The notes: generated by a model from the letters alone, not told the origin. A stretch of 59,111 nt of DNA from an uncultured Oscillospiraceae bacterium (GCA_900546785.1 URED01000008.1:1-59111); one strand, 5' to 3'; counted from the first letter of the stretch, positions 17,413 to 27,388 are shown. Numbers and translations: made by a program.

Positions 17413-18568
17413 TTTCAATTACCTCCTTAAGAATGGAAAGGCCTTTATCCGTTTCCTCTTTTGTTATATTCAGAGCGGGCAAGAGCCTTATTTTGGTTTT
17501 TGCAGTCAGTACAAGCAGGCCTTTCTCAAGGCATTTGTTTGCAATGTCCGCCGCTTTGTAATCTGTTTCAATGCCAAGCATCAGCCCCATGCCGGAGACC
17601 GATTTAACGCCTTTGATCTCTTTCAGTTTGCTTACTATATATTTGCTTTTATCGGAAACTTCCTGCAAAAATGTATCGTCTATCCGCTTAACAATGCTGA
17701 TCGCGCCAGCCGCCGCTATCGGGTTACCGCCGAATGTGGAGCCGTGCGAGCCGGGCGTAACAGTGTCTTCAAGCTTGCTGCCGAATAAAACAGCGCCCAT
17801 GGGCAGACCGCCTGCAAGCCCTTTTGCCGTGGAAACGATATCCGGCTCAATGCCGTAGTGCATATAGGAAAAATATTTACCCGTTCTGCCGTTTCCGGTC
17901 TGCACCTCGTCCACGCACATCAGTATATCCTTTTCCCGGGCAATACGCGCAATCTCTTTTACAAAATCCGCATTCAGATTCAGAACGCCGCCCTCACCCT
18001 GTACGCATTCAAACATAATGGCGCAAACATCGTCCGTTATCATCGCGTTCAGCGCTTCAATATCATTTGCGGGGCAGTATTTGAATCCGGGCGTAAACGG
18101 GCCGAATATCTTGTGAAAGCCCTCCTGCCCGGTGGCGGAAAGGGTCGTTACCGTTCTGCCGTGAAAGGAATTAACAAGTGTAATGATTGTCTTGCGGCCC
18201 TCGCCGTATTTGTCATAGCTGTATTTTCGGGCAAATTTTATCATACCCTCGTTTGCCTCCGCGCCGCTGTTGCCGAAAAATACTTTTTTCATTCCTGTTT
18301 TCTCGCAAAGCAGCTTTGCAAGCTCCGCGCACGGCTCAGTGTAATACAGGTTTGAAGTGTGCTGTATTCTTCCAAGCTGTTTGATCACGGCATTTTTCCA
18401 TTCCTCGTCCGCAATGCCAAAGGCTGTAACGCCTATGCCGGAGCCGAAATCGATGTATTCTTTGCCGTTTTCGTCATGCACCGTTGATCCCTTGCCGTCC
18501 GTCAGAACAACGTTGAATCTGCCGTATGCGTGCGATACGTACTGATCGTCTGTCTCTTTGATTCCCAT
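17396..18568 (-). CDS. argD: Acetylornithine aminotransferase
   Basis: PLP-dependent class III aminotransferase making N-acetylornithine from the semialdehyde. Visible motifs are the N-terminal DFGSGIGVTAFG, the PLP-phosphate site GNSGAEANEGMIKFAR, the aspartate in CVDEVQTGNGRTG and the Schiff-base lysine in STAKGLAGGLPMGA. Start is uncertain: ATG 18568 has AGGTG six bases upstream, while ATG 18574 and GTG 18577 overlap the argB stop. The neighbours support ArgD over other members of this aminotransferase class. Confidence 0.93.
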   Translation of the reverse strand: MGIKETDDQYVSHAYGRFNVVLTDGKGSTVHDENGKEYIDFGSGIGVTAFGIADEEWKNAVIKQLGRIQHTSNLYYTEPCAELAKLLCEKTGMKKVFFGNSGAEANEGMIKFARKYSYDKYGEGRKTIITLVNSFHGRTVTTLSATGQEGFHKIFGPFTPGFKYCPANDIEALNAMITDDVCAIMFECVQGEGGVLNLNADFVKEIARIAREKDILMCVDEVQTGNGRTGKYFSYMHYGIEPDIVSTAKGLAGGLPMGAVLFGSKLEDTVTPGSHGSTFGGNPIAAAGAISIVKRIDDTFLQEVSDKSKYIVSKLKEIKGVKSVSGMGLMLGIETDYKAADIANKCLEKGLLVLTAKTKIRLLPALNITKEETDKGLSILKEVIENEALA

Positions 18569-18573
18569 TCTCA

Positions 18574-19431
18574 TCACCTGCTTCTGAACATCGTTCCCAT
18601 ACCTTCGTCGGTCAGCATCTCCATCAGTATGGAGTGGGGAACACGTCCGTCTATAATGAATGCTCTCTTTACGCCCTCGCGTATCGCCTGCGTCATGGAG
18701 TCTATCTTGGGTATCATGCCGCCGCTGATGATGCCGTCCGCAATCAGCGCCGGAACATCGGATATGTATACCCTGTGTATGAGCGAGCTTTCATCGTCTT
18801 TATCTCTCAAAAGCCCAGCCACATCCGTCATGGATATTAGCGCTTCCGCCTTGAGCTTTCCGGCAACAGCTGCGGCAACGGTGTCCGCGTTTATGTTGTA
18901 GCAGTTGCCGTTCTCGTCATAACCTACTGTAGAGATGACCGGAATAAACGCGTGCGCAAGCGCTTCCTCCACCACATCCATATTCATATCCGTGATCTCG
19001 CCCACAAAGCCGTGGCGCTCGTCCAGCGGGCGGCATTTTATCATATTGCCGTCCATTCCGGAAAGCCCTATTGCGTGGCCGCCGAGGTTGCCGATCTGGC
19101 ACACCAAGTCTTTGTTTACCTTGCCGGCAAGCACCATCTGCACAACGTTTGCCGTTTCCTTGTCCGTAACGCGCAGGCCGTCAAGAAATTCGCTTTGGAT
19201 ATGCATGGCTTCAAGCGTTTTGCTTATCTCGGGACCGCCGCCGTGAACGAGCACAACTCTTATCCCTATCGTTGTCAGCAGCACGATATCATGCATAACG
19301 GATTCTTTAAGCTCCTGATTTATCATCGCGTTTCCGCCGTATTTTATAACAACGGTCTTTTTTCTGTATAGCTGAATATTCGGCAGCGCCCTTGCAAGCA
19401 CTTCCGCCTTCATCGCGTTCGTAATGTCCAT
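18574..19431 (-). CDS. argB: Acetylglutamate kinase
   Basis: Phosphorylates N-acetylglutamate, usually the arginine-feedback step in organisms that recycle acetyl groups through ArgJ. Amino acid kinase fold: KYGGNAMIN near residue 30, VLVHGGGPEI near 60, and the nucleotide/substrate region YNINADTVAAAVAGKL. The N-terminal extension of about 20 residues before the first strand is the kind seen in arginine-sensitive hexameric enzymes. GGAGG lies 8 bases before the ATG. It follows argJ after 37 bases. Confidence 0.95.
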   Translation of the reverse strand: MDITNAMKAEVLARALPNIQLYRKKTVVIKYGGNAMINQELKESVMHDIVLLTTIGIRVVLVHGGGPEISKTLEAMHIQSEFLDGLRVTDKETANVVQMVLAGKVNKDLVCQIGNLGGHAIGLSGMDGNMIKCRPLDERHGFVGEITDMNMDVVEEALAHAFIPVISTVGYDENGNCYNINADTVAAAVAGKLKAEALISMTDVAGLLRDKDDESSLIHRVYISDVPALIADGIISGGMIPKIDSMTQAIREGVKRAFIIDGRVPHSILMEMLTDEGMGTMFRSR

Positions 19432-19468
19432 TTTGTTCCTCCGCTTACTGTTTATATGCCGCCTTATA

Positions 19469-20722
19469 TCAGGTCCTGTAATCGCCGTTGATCTTTACGT
19501 AATCATATGTCAGATCACAACCCCATGCCTTTGCGCTGCTTTCGCCCGAATTCAGGTCTATGATCACGTAAATTTCGTCGCTCTTAAGCACTTCCGCCGC
19601 CTTTTCCTCGGAAAAGTCAACGCCGGCTCCGTTCCTGCAAACGGCGATCTTTCCGTATTCGCTTTTTATATCCACATCAACGCGGTTGATGTCAAACGCA
19701 GCCGGCGCATAGCCCACCGCGCAAAGAATACGTCCCCAGTTGGCGTCCTCGCCGAATACCGCGCACTTAAAAAGTGTTGAACCGGCAACGCTTTTGGCAA
19801 CTGCTATTGCCGTGTCCGTATCGGTGCAGCCCTTGCATTCGCACTCTATAAGCTTTGTTGCGCCTTCGCCGTCCTTGGCAAGCATTTTTGTAAGGTTCAT
19901 CATAACCTCATAAAGCGCGGTTTTAAAGCTTTCGTAATCGTCCGTGCCGCATGCTATTTCCGCGTTTTGCGCAAGTCCGTTTGCCATAACGGCAACCATG
20001 TCGTTTGTAGACGTGTCGCCGTCAATGGAAAGGCAGTTGTAGGTTATCTTTACGATCTCATCAAGCGCTTTTTGCAGAGCTGCGGCGGAGATCGCGCAGT
20101 CCGTCGTAATGAAATTCAGGGTCGTTGCCATGTTCGGGTGGATCATGCCGCTGCCCTTTGCCATTCCGCCGATCCTGCATGTCTTTTCACCGATCTTAAA
20201 TGCAACAGCGTATTCTTTTTTTACCGTGTCGGTCGTCATAATCGCCGTAGCCGCCTCTGCGTTACCTGTATAGGAAAGTCCTGCAACAAGCGGCTTTACG
20301 CCTTTTTCGATAGGTTTGATCGGCAGCACCTGGCCTATAACGCCTGTTGATGCAACGATCACGTCTTCCGGCTTGATTCCAAGCTCCTCTGCGGCAAGCA
20401 CGCACATTTTTCGCGCTTTTTCCTCTCCGTCCGCATTGCAGGTGTTGGCGTTTTTAGAGTTCACGATCACCGCTCTTGCCTTGCCGCCTGTTTTTTCAAG
20501 ATTGCGTTTTGTAACGATGATCGGCGCACCCTTTACTTTATTCGTTGTGTATACTGCCGCACAGGTGCACTCCGCATCGGAAACGATTATTCCCAGATCG
20601 TTTTTGTGCGGCGCAGCGGGATTATGGTTATCCGCCGCGGGTTTCTTGATTCCGCAGTAAACGCCGTTTGCCTGAAACCCTTTCGGCGCGCAAACGCCTC
20701 CGCCAATCCTTTCGGTTTTCAT
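19469..20722 (-). CDS. argJ: Glutamate N-acetyltransferase / amino-acid N-acetyltransferase (bifunctional ArgJ)
   Basis: Transfers the acetyl group from acetylornithine to glutamate and, in the bifunctional form, also makes acetylglutamate from acetyl-CoA. Motifs: KGSGMIHPNMAT and the self-cleavage region AIMTTDT, where the threonine becomes the new N-terminal nucleophile of the beta chain. No argA or argE is nearby, which fits the cyclic pathway. ATG 20722 is preferred over the longer reading from 20773 because it starts at the conserved MKTERIGGGVCAPKGF, follows argC by 4 bases and has GGGGGA upstream. Confidence 0.95.
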   Translation of the reverse strand: MKTERIGGGVCAPKGFQANGVYCGIKKPAADNHNPAAPHKNDLGIIVSDAECTCAAVYTTNKVKGAPIIVTKRNLEKTGGKARAVIVNSKNANTCNADGEEKARKMCVLAAEELGIKPEDVIVASTGVIGQVLPIKPIEKGVKPLVAGLSYTGNAEAATAIMTTDTVKKEYAVAFKIGEKTCRIGGMAKGSGMIHPNMATTLNFITTDCAISAAALQKALDEIVKITYNCLSIDGDTSTNDMVAVMANGLAQNAEIACGTDDYESFKTALYEVMMNLTKMLAKDGEGATKLIECECKGCTDTDTAIAVAKSVAGSTLFKCAVFGEDANWGRILCAVGYAPAAFDINRVDVDIKSEYGKIAVCRNGAGVDFSEEKAAEVLKSDEIYVIIDLNSGESSAKAWGCDLTYDYVKINGDYRT

Positions 20723-20726
20723 ATCT

Positions 20727-21674
20727 TCAGTCCCCCAAAACAAGTGATCTTTCTTCTTCCATGCCGCAGGCAAGGTTCATGCACTGCACCGCCGCGCCGG
20801 AAGCCCCTTTTCCCAGATTATCAAATCTGGCGGTTATAACAAATCTGTCGTCATTTCCGTTAAGCTCAATCTCCATGTCGTCGCGCCCGTCAAAATTGTT
20901 TGCGCCGATCATATTGCCTGTGAATCCCGCAGGTCTTACTTTCACAAGCGTTTCACCCGCATAGTGTTCTCTAAGAATATCCCGCACGTTACCCGGCTTC
21001 AGACCGCCGCAAAGCATATCGGTGAAAAAGGGTATGCTGACGACCATACCGCATTTGTAATCACATATCATCGGTGAAAAAACAGGGTATCTTTCAATGC
21101 CCGTGATCGTTTTCATCTCTTTGAGATGCTTGTGCTGCTGCGTCAGTCCGTACTGCCTCGGCGAATCAAGCTCCTTATTCCGCTCGGCGTCCTCATACTG
21201 CGCAATCGCGCTTTTGCCGCCGCCGCTGTAGCCGGAGACCGCAAAGCAGGTGAGGGGATAGTCCCTTTCAATAACGCCGTGCTTTATAAGCGGGTAAACA
21301 ATGGCAATGAATCCGCTTGCATAGCAGCCGGGATTTGCAATAAATTTGTTCGTCTCAATATTTTTTCTGAATTGAGGTGAAAGCTCCGGAAAGCCGTAAG
21401 CCCAGCCGGGTTCTGTTCGGTGCGCTGTTGAAGCGTCAATGATCTTCGTGTGCGTATTGCTGCTGTCAAGCAGGGTAACGGCGTCCCTTGCCGCCTCGTC
21501 CGGCAGGCACAAAAAGGTGATATCGCTCTCGTTTATGTATTTTTTGATCTCCGCGCCGTCTTTTCGCTTTTCAGGCGGGATCTCAAGCAGTTTAATATCC
21601 TCTCTTTTTTGCAATCTTTCTTTTATACGCAGCCCGGTCGTTCCGGCCTGTCCGTCAATGAATACTTTTTTCAT
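20727..21674 (-). CDS. argC: N-acetyl-gamma-glutamyl-phosphate reductase, short (type 2) form
   Basis: NADPH-dependent reductase making N-acetylglutamate semialdehyde. It begins VFIDGQAGTTGLRIKERL, the N-terminus of the shorter ArgC class; the catalytic cysteine lies in FIANPGCYASGF. Start is ATG 21674 (GCGGAG upstream); the longer frame from 21713 adds 13 unlikely residues. It is the first gene of the arginine operon, behind a good promoter at 21762-21789 and an ARG box. The 315-residue length is normal for this class. Confidence 0.94.
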   Translation of the reverse strand: MKKVFIDGQAGTTGLRIKERLQKREDIKLLEIPPEKRKDGAEIKKYINESDITFLCLPDEAARDAVTLLDSSNTHTKIIDASTAHRTEPGWAYGFPELSPQFRKNIETNKFIANPGCYASGFIAIVYPLIKHGVIERDYPLTCFAVSGYSGGGKSAIAQYEDAERNKELDSPRQYGLTQQHKHLKEMKTITGIERYPVFSPMICDYKCGMVVSIPFFTDMLCGGLKPGNVRDILREHYAGETLVKVRPAGFTGNMIGANNFDGRDDMEIELNGNDDRFVITARFDNLGKGASGAAVQCMNLACGMEEERSLVLGD

Positions 21675-21761
21675 AATATACAAATCTCCGCAAATAGGTA
21701 AAGCCTTCCGCAAAACGGATCGTGACCTTATCCTTTAATGTTTAAATATTAATCTTTTTAT

Positions 21762-21789
21762 ATTATACACTCGCCGCTTATAAAGTCAA
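21762..21789 (-). promoter_or_regulatory. Promoter of the arginine operon
   Basis: On the minus strand TTGACT and TATAAT are 16 bases apart. It lies about 88 bases before the argC start, leaving an untranslated leader in which I see no strong structure. Confidence 0.8.
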
Positions 21790-21825
21790 TAGAATATTGC
21801 AAAAATATTATAAATATACATATAT

Positions 21826-21843
21826 AATGAATAAATATGCAAA
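21826..21843. promoter_or_regulatory. Candidate ARG box (ArgR/AhrC site)
   Basis: AATGAATAAATATGCAAA matches about 15 of 18 positions of the Bacillus ARG box consensus as I recall it (CATGAATAAAAATKCAAK). It is 37 bases upstream of the -35 of the arginine operon promoter. No argR gene is in the window. Confidence 0.6.
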
Positions 21844-22013
21844 TATCGGTTGGGAACGATATGCAAATCCGATCGGCAGGATTCGTTAAATTCTTCAATA
21901 ATATACAAAAATTTTCGTTTGCTTTCGTGATAATTTATAAAAATTTTATAATTTCTCTTACAGAATTTTATAATAAAAAATATAAAATATAATGCAGTAA
22001 AAGGGGTGAGGGT

Positions 22014-22265
22014 ATGAAAACTCGTAAAAAAGCCTACGGCGACAGTAATATGGTAGGCAGAAATATCGAGCGATTACGTAAAGAGCGCGGTATTAAGCAA
22101 AAGAATTTTATATCCAAAATCCAGGTGATGGGGATGGATATCAACCCCACAAGTTATTCAAAGCTTGAAGGGCAGTTGCGCATTGCAACGGATAAAGAGA
22201 TCTATGTTATAGCCAAAGTGCTTGGTGTTCCTCTGGAGGAGTTGTTTAAGGCAAACGGTGAATAG
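22014..22265 (+). CDS. XRE-family (Cro/CI-type) helix-turn-helix protein
   Basis: 83 residues, nearly all one HTH domain: NIERLRKERGIKQKNFISKI, then TSYSKLEGQLRIATDKEIYVIAKVLGVPLEELF. This is a stand-alone DNA-binding protein, with no sensory domain. AGGGGTGAGGG lies just before the ATG. It is divergent from the arginine operon across 339 bases that contain the promoter and ARG box, but nothing shows that it controls that operon. Confidence 0.85.
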   Translation: MKTRKKAYGDSNMVGRNIERLRKERGIKQKNFISKIQVMGMDINPTSYSKLEGQLRIATDKEIYVIAKVLGVPLEELFKANGE

Positions 22266-22349
22266 CTGCTTTACAGCTGCTCATACTTTGCTGTTTGACC
22301 CGGTCGTTATCGTCATCGGGTTAGGTGTGTTATGCATATTTATAGGAAA

Positions 22350-22386
22350 GGGGCTGTCGCGGAATCATTTGATTCTCGGCAGCCCC
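22350..22386. terminator. Hairpin between converging XRE and PHP genes
   Basis: GGGGCTG and CAGCCCC close a long stem that includes GAATC and GATTC around ATTT. No clear T-run follows on either side, so termination is inferred from its place between converging genes. Confidence 0.55.
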
Positions 22387-22391
22387 GTGTG

Positions 22392-23165
22392 TTATTTCAG
22401 TGTTTTCGGTTTTTCAATCGGTTCTATTCCAAGCGTTCGGATATGCTCTTTCATCTGCTTTATTTCTTTTGCTTTCGTGTAAAATGCAGGGGTGTGCGCG
22501 TCCAGCCCCGTTATCACTTCACAGCCGCACGCAGCTGCTGTTTTCCAAAAATCGTCCCGCGGGTAGCTTCTTTTCTCATAATATCCCAAAAAGTTGTATT
22601 CAAGCGGAATGCCAAGCTCTTTTACACCCATGCAAAGCCGGTGCATCTCTTCAAGATATATCTCTTTATCGCCTGTAAAATGGATCAGATCAGGATGTGC
22701 AAGATATAAGAATTCGCCGGTCTCAAGCCCCTCAAGGCACTGCGAAACATATCTGCTCAGCTTTTGCGCGTCATGGGTTTCGGTTCCGCTGTAATTTCCC
22801 CGGGAATCATATTCGTTACCCGTAAAATGCTGCCCCATAATCAAATAGTCAATGTCAAAGCTTTTTAAAAATTTCAGCTCCTTTTCAAAAAGCTCGGGGT
22901 AGTATTCCAGCTCAAAACCCAGATATATTTTGATCTGATCCCTATATTTGTTTTTTAAATCATGAATGCTCTTCGCGTATTCCTCCGCCTCGTACGGCTT
23001 CATTCTGAATGTTGAATAATAGCCGCAGCCGTCGGGAAAAAGCATCGGCGCATGGTCTGAAAACCCGATCTCGTCAAACCCGTTTTCGATTGCTTTTAAA
23101 ACGTATTCCTCGTCCTCGCCGATCGCGTGTCCGCATCTCTTAGTGTGCGTATGATAATTCTTCAT
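22392..23165 (-). CDS. PHP-domain histidinol-phosphatase-type phosphohydrolase
   Basis: 257 residues of the PHP family. Metal-binding motifs are NYHTHTKRCGHA at the N-terminus, FSDHAP near residue 36, a middle glutamate/histidine set around LGFELEYY and GQHFTGNEYD, and a C-terminal ITGLDAHTP. By family it would hydrolyse histidinol phosphate (HisK/HisJ), but PHP enzymes have other substrates and no his genes are nearby. It starts at ATG 23165, with its promoter region shared with the divergent tRNA cluster. Confidence 0.82.
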   Translation of the reverse strand: MKNYHTHTKRCGHAIGEDEEYVLKAIENGFDEIGFSDHAPMLFPDGCGYYSTFRMKPYEAEEYAKSIHDLKNKYRDQIKIYLGFELEYYPELFEKELKFLKSFDIDYLIMGQHFTGNEYDSRGNYSGTETHDAQKLSRYVSQCLEGLETGEFLYLAHPDLIHFTGDKEIYLEEMHRLCMGVKELGIPLEYNFLGYYEKRSYPRDDFWKTAAACGCEVITGLDAHTPAFYTKAKEIKQMKEHIRTLGIEPIEKPKTLK

Positions 23166-23209
23166 AAAAAAATTATATCATATTTTTGCAAAAATTCAAT
23201 GCCATTTAC

Positions 23210-23238
23210 TTGACAACTTCTCTCAAGTTTCGTATAAT
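23210..23238 (+). promoter_or_regulatory. Promoter of the tRNA-Asp/Thr cluster
   Basis: Consensus TTGACA and TATAAT with a 17-base spacer, 30 bases before tRNA-Asp: a strong stable-RNA promoter. Confidence 0.9.
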
Positions 23239-23268
23239 ACCATTTGCAACGCCACGTTGCAGGTCAAT

Positions 23269-23345
23269 GGCCCGGTAGTTCAGCTGGTTAGAACGCCTGC
23301 CTGTCACGCAGGAGGTCGACGGTTCAAGTCCGTTCCGGGTCGCCA
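23269..23345 (+). tRNA. tRNA-Asp (GTC)
   Basis: Full cloverleaf: acceptor GGCCCGG pairs with CCGGGTC, anticodon loop CTGTCAC gives GTC, T-arm GGTTCAAGTCC is normal, and CCA is encoded. Only 5 bases separate it from tRNA-Thr. Confidence 0.97.
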
Positions 23346-23350
23346 TCAGT

Positions 23351-23426
<76 letters not shown>

Positions 23427-23430
23427 AAAG

Positions 23431-23460
23431 CGAGACGCATTAGCGCCTCGTTTTTTATTT
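23431..23460 (+). terminator. First terminator after tRNA-Thr
   Basis: CGAGACGC and GCGCCTCG pair with one mismatch, followed by TTTTTTATTT. It lies before the inverted/direct tRNA copies, so those are probably little transcribed. Confidence 0.85.
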
Positions 23461-23470
23461 GCAAAGAAAA

Positions 23471-23580
23471 GCGGACTTGAACCGCCGAAAAGCACTCCAA
23501 ATCTTGATTTGGAAGAAACAGTCCGGTGGACTGTTTCGCCGTGCGTCGCGCAACCTTCAAAAGTCCGCCTATCAGCTCCA
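23471..23580 (+). repeat. tRNA-3'-end-linked hairpin element, copy 1 (tRNA-Thr)
   Basis: In order: an 18-base inverted copy of the tRNA-Thr T-arm (23471-23488), a variable hairpin CCAAATC/GATTTGG (23497-23512), a hairpin with perfect 10-bp arms GAAACAGTCC/GGACTGTTTC around GGT (23515-23537), a short TGCG/CGCA hairpin, and an exact 20-base copy of the tRNA 3' end ending in CCA (23561-23580). The same order follows tRNA-Ser at 27674-27793. No ORF is credible. It resembles a minimal insertion bounded by duplicated tRNA ends, but no integrase is present. Confidence 0.8.
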
Positions 23581-23583
23581 GTC

Positions 23584-23637
23584 AAAAATCCCCGGTTTTC
23601 CGCATAATTACGCGGCGCCGGGGATTTTTCTTTTTTG
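23584..23637 (+). terminator. Second terminator after tRNA-Thr
   Basis: AAAAATCCCCGG and CCGGGGATTTTT form a 12-bp stem followed by CTTTTTT. It is stronger than the first terminator and sits 3 bases after the copied CCA end, as expected if it were the original tRNA terminator displaced by an insertion. Confidence 0.85.
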
Positions 23638-23762
23638 TTTTTCACATCACGCCGCATATCCGCAAATGCCCTAAAACATCTGCAAATTAGTAACGAATTA
23701 GTTACCGGTAAATCGAAACTGCTTCATTGCTCATGTGTTTCATTAATACTAAACAGTCATAA

Positions 23763-23796
23763 AATAAAAGGCTCCCTTGCGGAAGCCTTTTATTTA
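23763..23796. terminator. gdhA terminator
   Basis: AAAAGGCT and AGCCTTTT pair around a short loop; read on the minus strand it follows the gdhA stop and is followed by a T-rich run. The stretch 23638-23762 holds nothing I recognise. Confidence 0.75.
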
Positions 23797-23807
23797 TATA
23801 CAATTTA

Positions 23808-25238
<1,431 letters not shown>

Positions 25239-25365
25239 TCAATATGCTTTTCAAAAATTATTATACAATTTATATAAGTTTTAGACCCGATACGGTGAGC
25301 GGAAATTCACTTTTTGCAGTATCATTTTGCAGATGCAAAAAATTCAAATAATTTACAGAGAGTTA

Positions 25366-25394
25366 TTGCATTATATTTCAATTTGTAATATAAT
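25366..25394 (+). promoter_or_regulatory. Promoter of the M28 peptidase gene
   Basis: TTGCAT and TATAAT separated by 17 bases, 40 bases before the start codon. The stretch 25186-25365 between this and gdhA is very AT-rich with no other recognisable site. Confidence 0.7.
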
Positions 25395-25434
25395 ACAAAT
25401 AAATTAAGATACTAATTTGAAAGAGGTAGATCAG

Positions 25435-26733
25435 ATGAAAATGACCAAGGGCGCGTCTGCGGCTACGCAAAAGTATATGGCGGACGGTATTCGCTACGTG
25501 TGCGAGAATTTTAAGGAACGTTCACCCGGTTCACACAGCGAACGAAAGGCGCAGAAATATCTTAAAAGCGAGCTTGAAAAGTGGGCTGACAAGGTTGAAA
25601 TGGAGGATTTTTCGGTTCACCCCGCCGCTTTTATGGGCTGGATACCGGCAGCAGCGGTGATCGGTATGCTGGCAGTTCTTTTTTACTGGCTTACATACAC
25701 CGGCGCCGCCTCGGGCCCGGGGCTTGCGATCGTTTCAACGGTTATTGTTCTGTTTGCGCTTGCCTGCCTCGTTTTTGAGTTCCTTATGTACCGTGAGTTT
25801 GTCGATTTCTTGTTCCCGCGTAAAACATCAAGAAACGTTATGGCGCGCAGAGCGCCTAAGGGCGAAGTGAAAAGAAGGATCATTTTCGGTGGTCATACGG
25901 ACGCCGCTAATGAGTGGACTTATTCCCTGCACGGCGGCATAAAGAGCCTTGCTCCTGTAATGGGCGGTTCAATCGGCGGACTTATAGCTGTTGTTATCTT
26001 TGACGTCGTTTGGCTTGTTTATGCCTTTACCGGCGGCAATTATGAAAGCAATTTCTGGCTCGTTTGCGGTATTATCCAGCTTGTGCTCGTTCCGTTTTTT
26101 ATAGCGATCTGCTTCTTTATAAATTGGAAAGTGGTTGTTGACGGCGCTAACGATAACCTGACTGCCGATTTTATCGCAATGGGCGTTATCAAGGAAATGG
26201 CTGAAAACGATATCCGCTTTGAGAATACCGAGGTATGCGCTTTGCTCTCCGGCTCTGAGGAGGCCGGTATACGCGGCGCGCTTGCATATGCGAAAGCACA
26301 TAAAGAAGAGCTTGAGAATGTGGAAACCGTATTCATCGCCATGGATACTATGCGCGAGATTGAGCAGCTGCAGATCTATACGCAGGGCTGCACGGGTACG
26401 CAAAAGAACTCCAACGCCGTTGCGGAGATTATCTATGAAGCAGGCGTTAACTGCGGTATAGAAATGAAAGAGACCGAGATTTATCCCGGCGCCATAGATG
26501 CTGAGGCGTTCAGCCGTCTGGGGCTCCTTGCCTCCGGCTTCTGCGGCGTAAACCATGACCCTAAAACGTATTATCATACCCGCCTTGACACAGCGGATAA
26601 TATCAGCGAGGAATGTATCAACCTTTCGCTGGATATCTGCCTGGAAGCAGCAAAACTGTATGATGAAAAAGGCGGCATAGACGCTTTCAGAGAAGACGGC
26701 AAAAAGAGATTTAAACGCGGTCACAATAACTGA
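25435..26733 (+). CDS. Membrane-embedded M28-family aminopeptidase-like protein
   Basis: A zinc peptidase fold split by membrane spans. Metal and catalytic residues of M28 are all present: H154 and D156 in GGHTDAANEW, D236 in VDGANDNLTA, the EE pair at 275-276 in GSEEAGIRG, D304 in AMDTM, and H381 in YYHTRLDT. Two hydrophobic pairs lie before the first motif (about 60-110) and two between the H and D motifs (about 175-230), an unusual insertion within the catalytic domain. ATG 25435 is chosen over TTG 25417 because AGAGG precedes it. It may process peptides at the membrane; the substrate is unknown. Confidence 0.85.
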   Translation: MKMTKGASAATQKYMADGIRYVCENFKERSPGSHSERKAQKYLKSELEKWADKVEMEDFSVHPAAFMGWIPAAAVIGMLAVLFYWLTYTGAASGPGLAIVSTVIVLFALACLVFEFLMYREFVDFLFPRKTSRNVMARRAPKGEVKRRIIFGGHTDAANEWTYSLHGGIKSLAPVMGGSIGGLIAVVIFDVVWLVYAFTGGNYESNFWLVCGIIQLVLVPFFIAICFFINWKVVVDGANDNLTADFIAMGVIKEMAENDIRFENTEVCALLSGSEEAGIRGALAYAKAHKEELENVETVFIAMDTMREIEQLQIYTQGCTGTQKNSNAVAEIIYEAGVNCGIEMKETEIYPGAIDAEAFSRLGLLASGFCGVNHDPKTYYHTRLDTADNISEECINLSLDICLEAAKLYDEKGGIDAFREDGKKRFKRGHNN

Positions 26734-26745
26734 ATATAAAAATTT

Positions 26746-26781
26746 CGCGGCTTTGTCTGATTGGACACGGCCGCGTTTTTT
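26746..26781 (+). terminator. Terminator of the M28 peptidase gene
   Basis: CGCGGC and GCCGCG pair around an internal GTC...GAC, followed by six T residues. Confidence 0.8.
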
Positions 26782-26857
26782 GCCGTTATGATAATACTGT
26801 GCGTCAATAAATATCGTAAAATCAGAAAAACCGCACTGAATATTGAAAAATGATGCT

Positions 26858-27388
26858 CTATATTCCGTACGTTTTCGTCATCTGGTCTTCAAACAGGGGA
26901 ATCAGCGGCGGCGCAAAGGTAAACAGAATGAATATCCCGCCTAACGTAATCAGCAGTATAAAAGAAATGATTTCAGAGAATTTTCCTTTGTACTGTGTGT
27001 TCTTGATCAGCGTGTAGCTTATCAAAAATGCGGCGGCAACGCCTGCAAAGAAAGATAGGATATCTGCAACCATGCTTTCGTTGCCGGCAGCGCCGGTATA
27101 GGTGTAGTGAATAAACAGAATGATAAGCATGCCGCTTAAAACGCCGCACAGCTTAGCGCCAAACAGGTTGCCTTTGTCTGTCTTAAGAATAAAGACTTCC
27201 GCTATACTCCATATCAGGTAGGGCGTATAGATGAGTTTTAGATGCTCCCAAACGCTTTCATTCACCGGGCAAAACAAACCTGCAAAAACAAGCTCGCCGC
27301 TCCATTCGTAAACAAAATGAAGCAGAGTTCCGAAAATACAGCAAAAGGCGAATCCGGCCAATTCAGCCTTAAACAATCTGTTTTTCAT
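26858..27388 (-). CDS. DUF6512-type membrane protein
   Basis: 176 residues with five to six membrane spans. The first third contains LHFVYEWSGELVFAGLFCPVNESVWEHLK, a conserved block I associate with DUF6512 proteins of Clostridia; no function is known. It starts at ATG 27388 and is the only gene between a terminator and the divergent tRNA-Ser promoter. Confidence 0.65.
   Translation of the reverse strand: MKNRLFKAELAGFAFCCIFGTLLHFVYEWSGELVFAGLFCPVNESVWEHLKLIYTPYLIWSIAEVFILKTDKGNLFGAKLCGVLSGMLIILFIHYTYTGAAGNESMVADILSFFAGVAAAFLISYTLIKNTQYKGKFSEIISFILLITLGGIFILFTFAPPLIPLFEDQMTKTYGI

Noticed and set aside
22222..22482. Plus-strand frame after the XRE gene
   Set aside because: It runs out of the XRE gene in another frame through a hairpin and into the opposite gene, without a ribosome binding site of its own.
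23561..23580. Possible extra tRNA gene
   Set aside because: Only the 3' end of tRNA-Thr is repeated (likewise tRNA-Ser at 27773-27793); no 5' half or anticodon arm is present.
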